Made by a program: the position numbers and the translations under genes. 21,556 nt of DNA from CAYUFB01 sp964444125 (lineage in GTDB: Bacteria > Patescibacteriota > Dojkabacteria > B142 > JAFGMG01), in contig CAYUFB010000020.1 of assembly GCA_964444125.1 (NCBI GenBank), forward strand, positions 1 to 21,556. The letters run 5' to 3'. Under the pieces are notes generated by a model, which did not search any database, was not told the origin of the DNA, and saw nothing but the letters and a program-made list of their open reading frames with translations. Below are positions 21,080-21,556 of the stretch, in pieces. The stretch's first letter is position 1. Each line of letters opens with the position of its first letter.

Positions 21080-21088
21080 GCTCTTTTT
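21079..21088 (+). promoter_or_regulatory. boxA-like rRNA antitermination element
   Basis: TGCTCTTTTT matches the core TGCTCTTT of bacterial rRNA boxA, the RNA site bound by NusB-S10. It lies in the leader about 110 nt before 16S. A second candidate, ATTCTTTTGAGA (21131-21142), resembles the Bacillus form. Confidence 0.5.
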
Positions 21089-21151
21089 GCTCATTGAGAA
21101 TTTAATAGTGATAGGGTAACGATAAAAAACATTCTTTTGAGACAGATTTTG

Positions 21152-21180
21152 CCCCTGTATCAATTTGATTTGATGCGGGG
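21152..21180 (+). other. Leader hairpin just before 16S
   Basis: CCCC (21152-21155) and ATCAA (21159-21163) pair with TTGAT (21170-21174) and GGGG (21177-21180), with a small internal loop and a 6-nt tip. It ends about 15 nt before the mature 16S 5' end and may guide processing or folding of the precursor. Confidence 0.5.
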
Positions 21181-21195
21181 AGTTAAACAAACTTT

Positions 21196-21556
<361 letters not shown>

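Overview
The window is an AT-rich bacterial chromosome segment that ends inside the 5' part of a 16S rRNA gene. It most likely comes from a Candidate Phyla Radiation (Patescibacteria) genome. The evidence is small genes densely packed mostly on one strand, small lineage-type membrane proteins (bacterial PH, DUF5657-like, DUF4870-like), a VirD4/TraD-like ATPase next to housekeeping genes, GIY-YIG mini-ORFs at tRNAs, and a 16S that reads GCAGCAATTAGG where most bacteria read GCAGCAGTGGGG. A position near Katanobacteria, Dojkabacteria or Microgenomates is possible, but I cannot resolve it without a tree. TGA serves as a stop codon (genes ending at 3643 and 12492), so the code is standard.

Layout: (1) 1-1251, the 3' part of a YhaN-like SMC-type ATPase. 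(2) 1290-6132, an envelope block: a secreted coiled-coil SpoIID protein, a bacterial PH-domain membrane protein, a small two-helix membrane protein, and a large protein with a degenerate PP2C-like domain, a membrane anchor and an external beta-propeller. (3) 6182-9688, SmpB (trans-translation), a Pro/Gln-rich protein and a membrane-anchored VirD4/TraD-like ATPase. (4) 9749-9822, tRNA-Ile with anticodon UAU, facing a tyrosine recombinase on the minus strand that has lost catalytic residues. (5) 10878-11962, an FtsB/DivIC-like division protein and EF-P. (6) 12025-12571, a rearranged initiator-tRNA locus: a broken 5' copy carrying a GC-rich palindrome in its anticodon loop, an intact tRNA-fMet, a GIY-YIG nuclease ORF, then a 3' tRNA fragment carrying two palindromes, both in loop regions. 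(7) 12655-15673, elongator tRNA-Met, FtsH and an anchored protein of unknown function. (8) 15779-20509, DNA polymerase I followed by an archaeal/eukaryal-type ATP-dependent DNA ligase. (9) 20620-20934, a small DUF4870-like membrane protein. (10) 20945-21556, the rRNA promoter, a leader with a boxA-like element and two hairpins, and the 16S start.

The genes cover cell-wall remodelling and division (SpoIID, FtsB-like, FtsH), translation and ribosome rescue (SmpB, EF-P, three tRNAs, 16S), DNA repair and replication (PolA, ligase, YhaN-like) and DNA or protein export or import (VirD4-like). Several genes have a -10-like hexamer ending exactly 8 nt before the start codon and no Shine-Dalgarno, which suggests leaderless mRNAs. 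The most unusual region is the initiator-tRNA locus. Two tRNA pieces share a 46-bp direct repeat that flanks a 425-bp unit containing the functional tRNA and the GIY-YIG gene.
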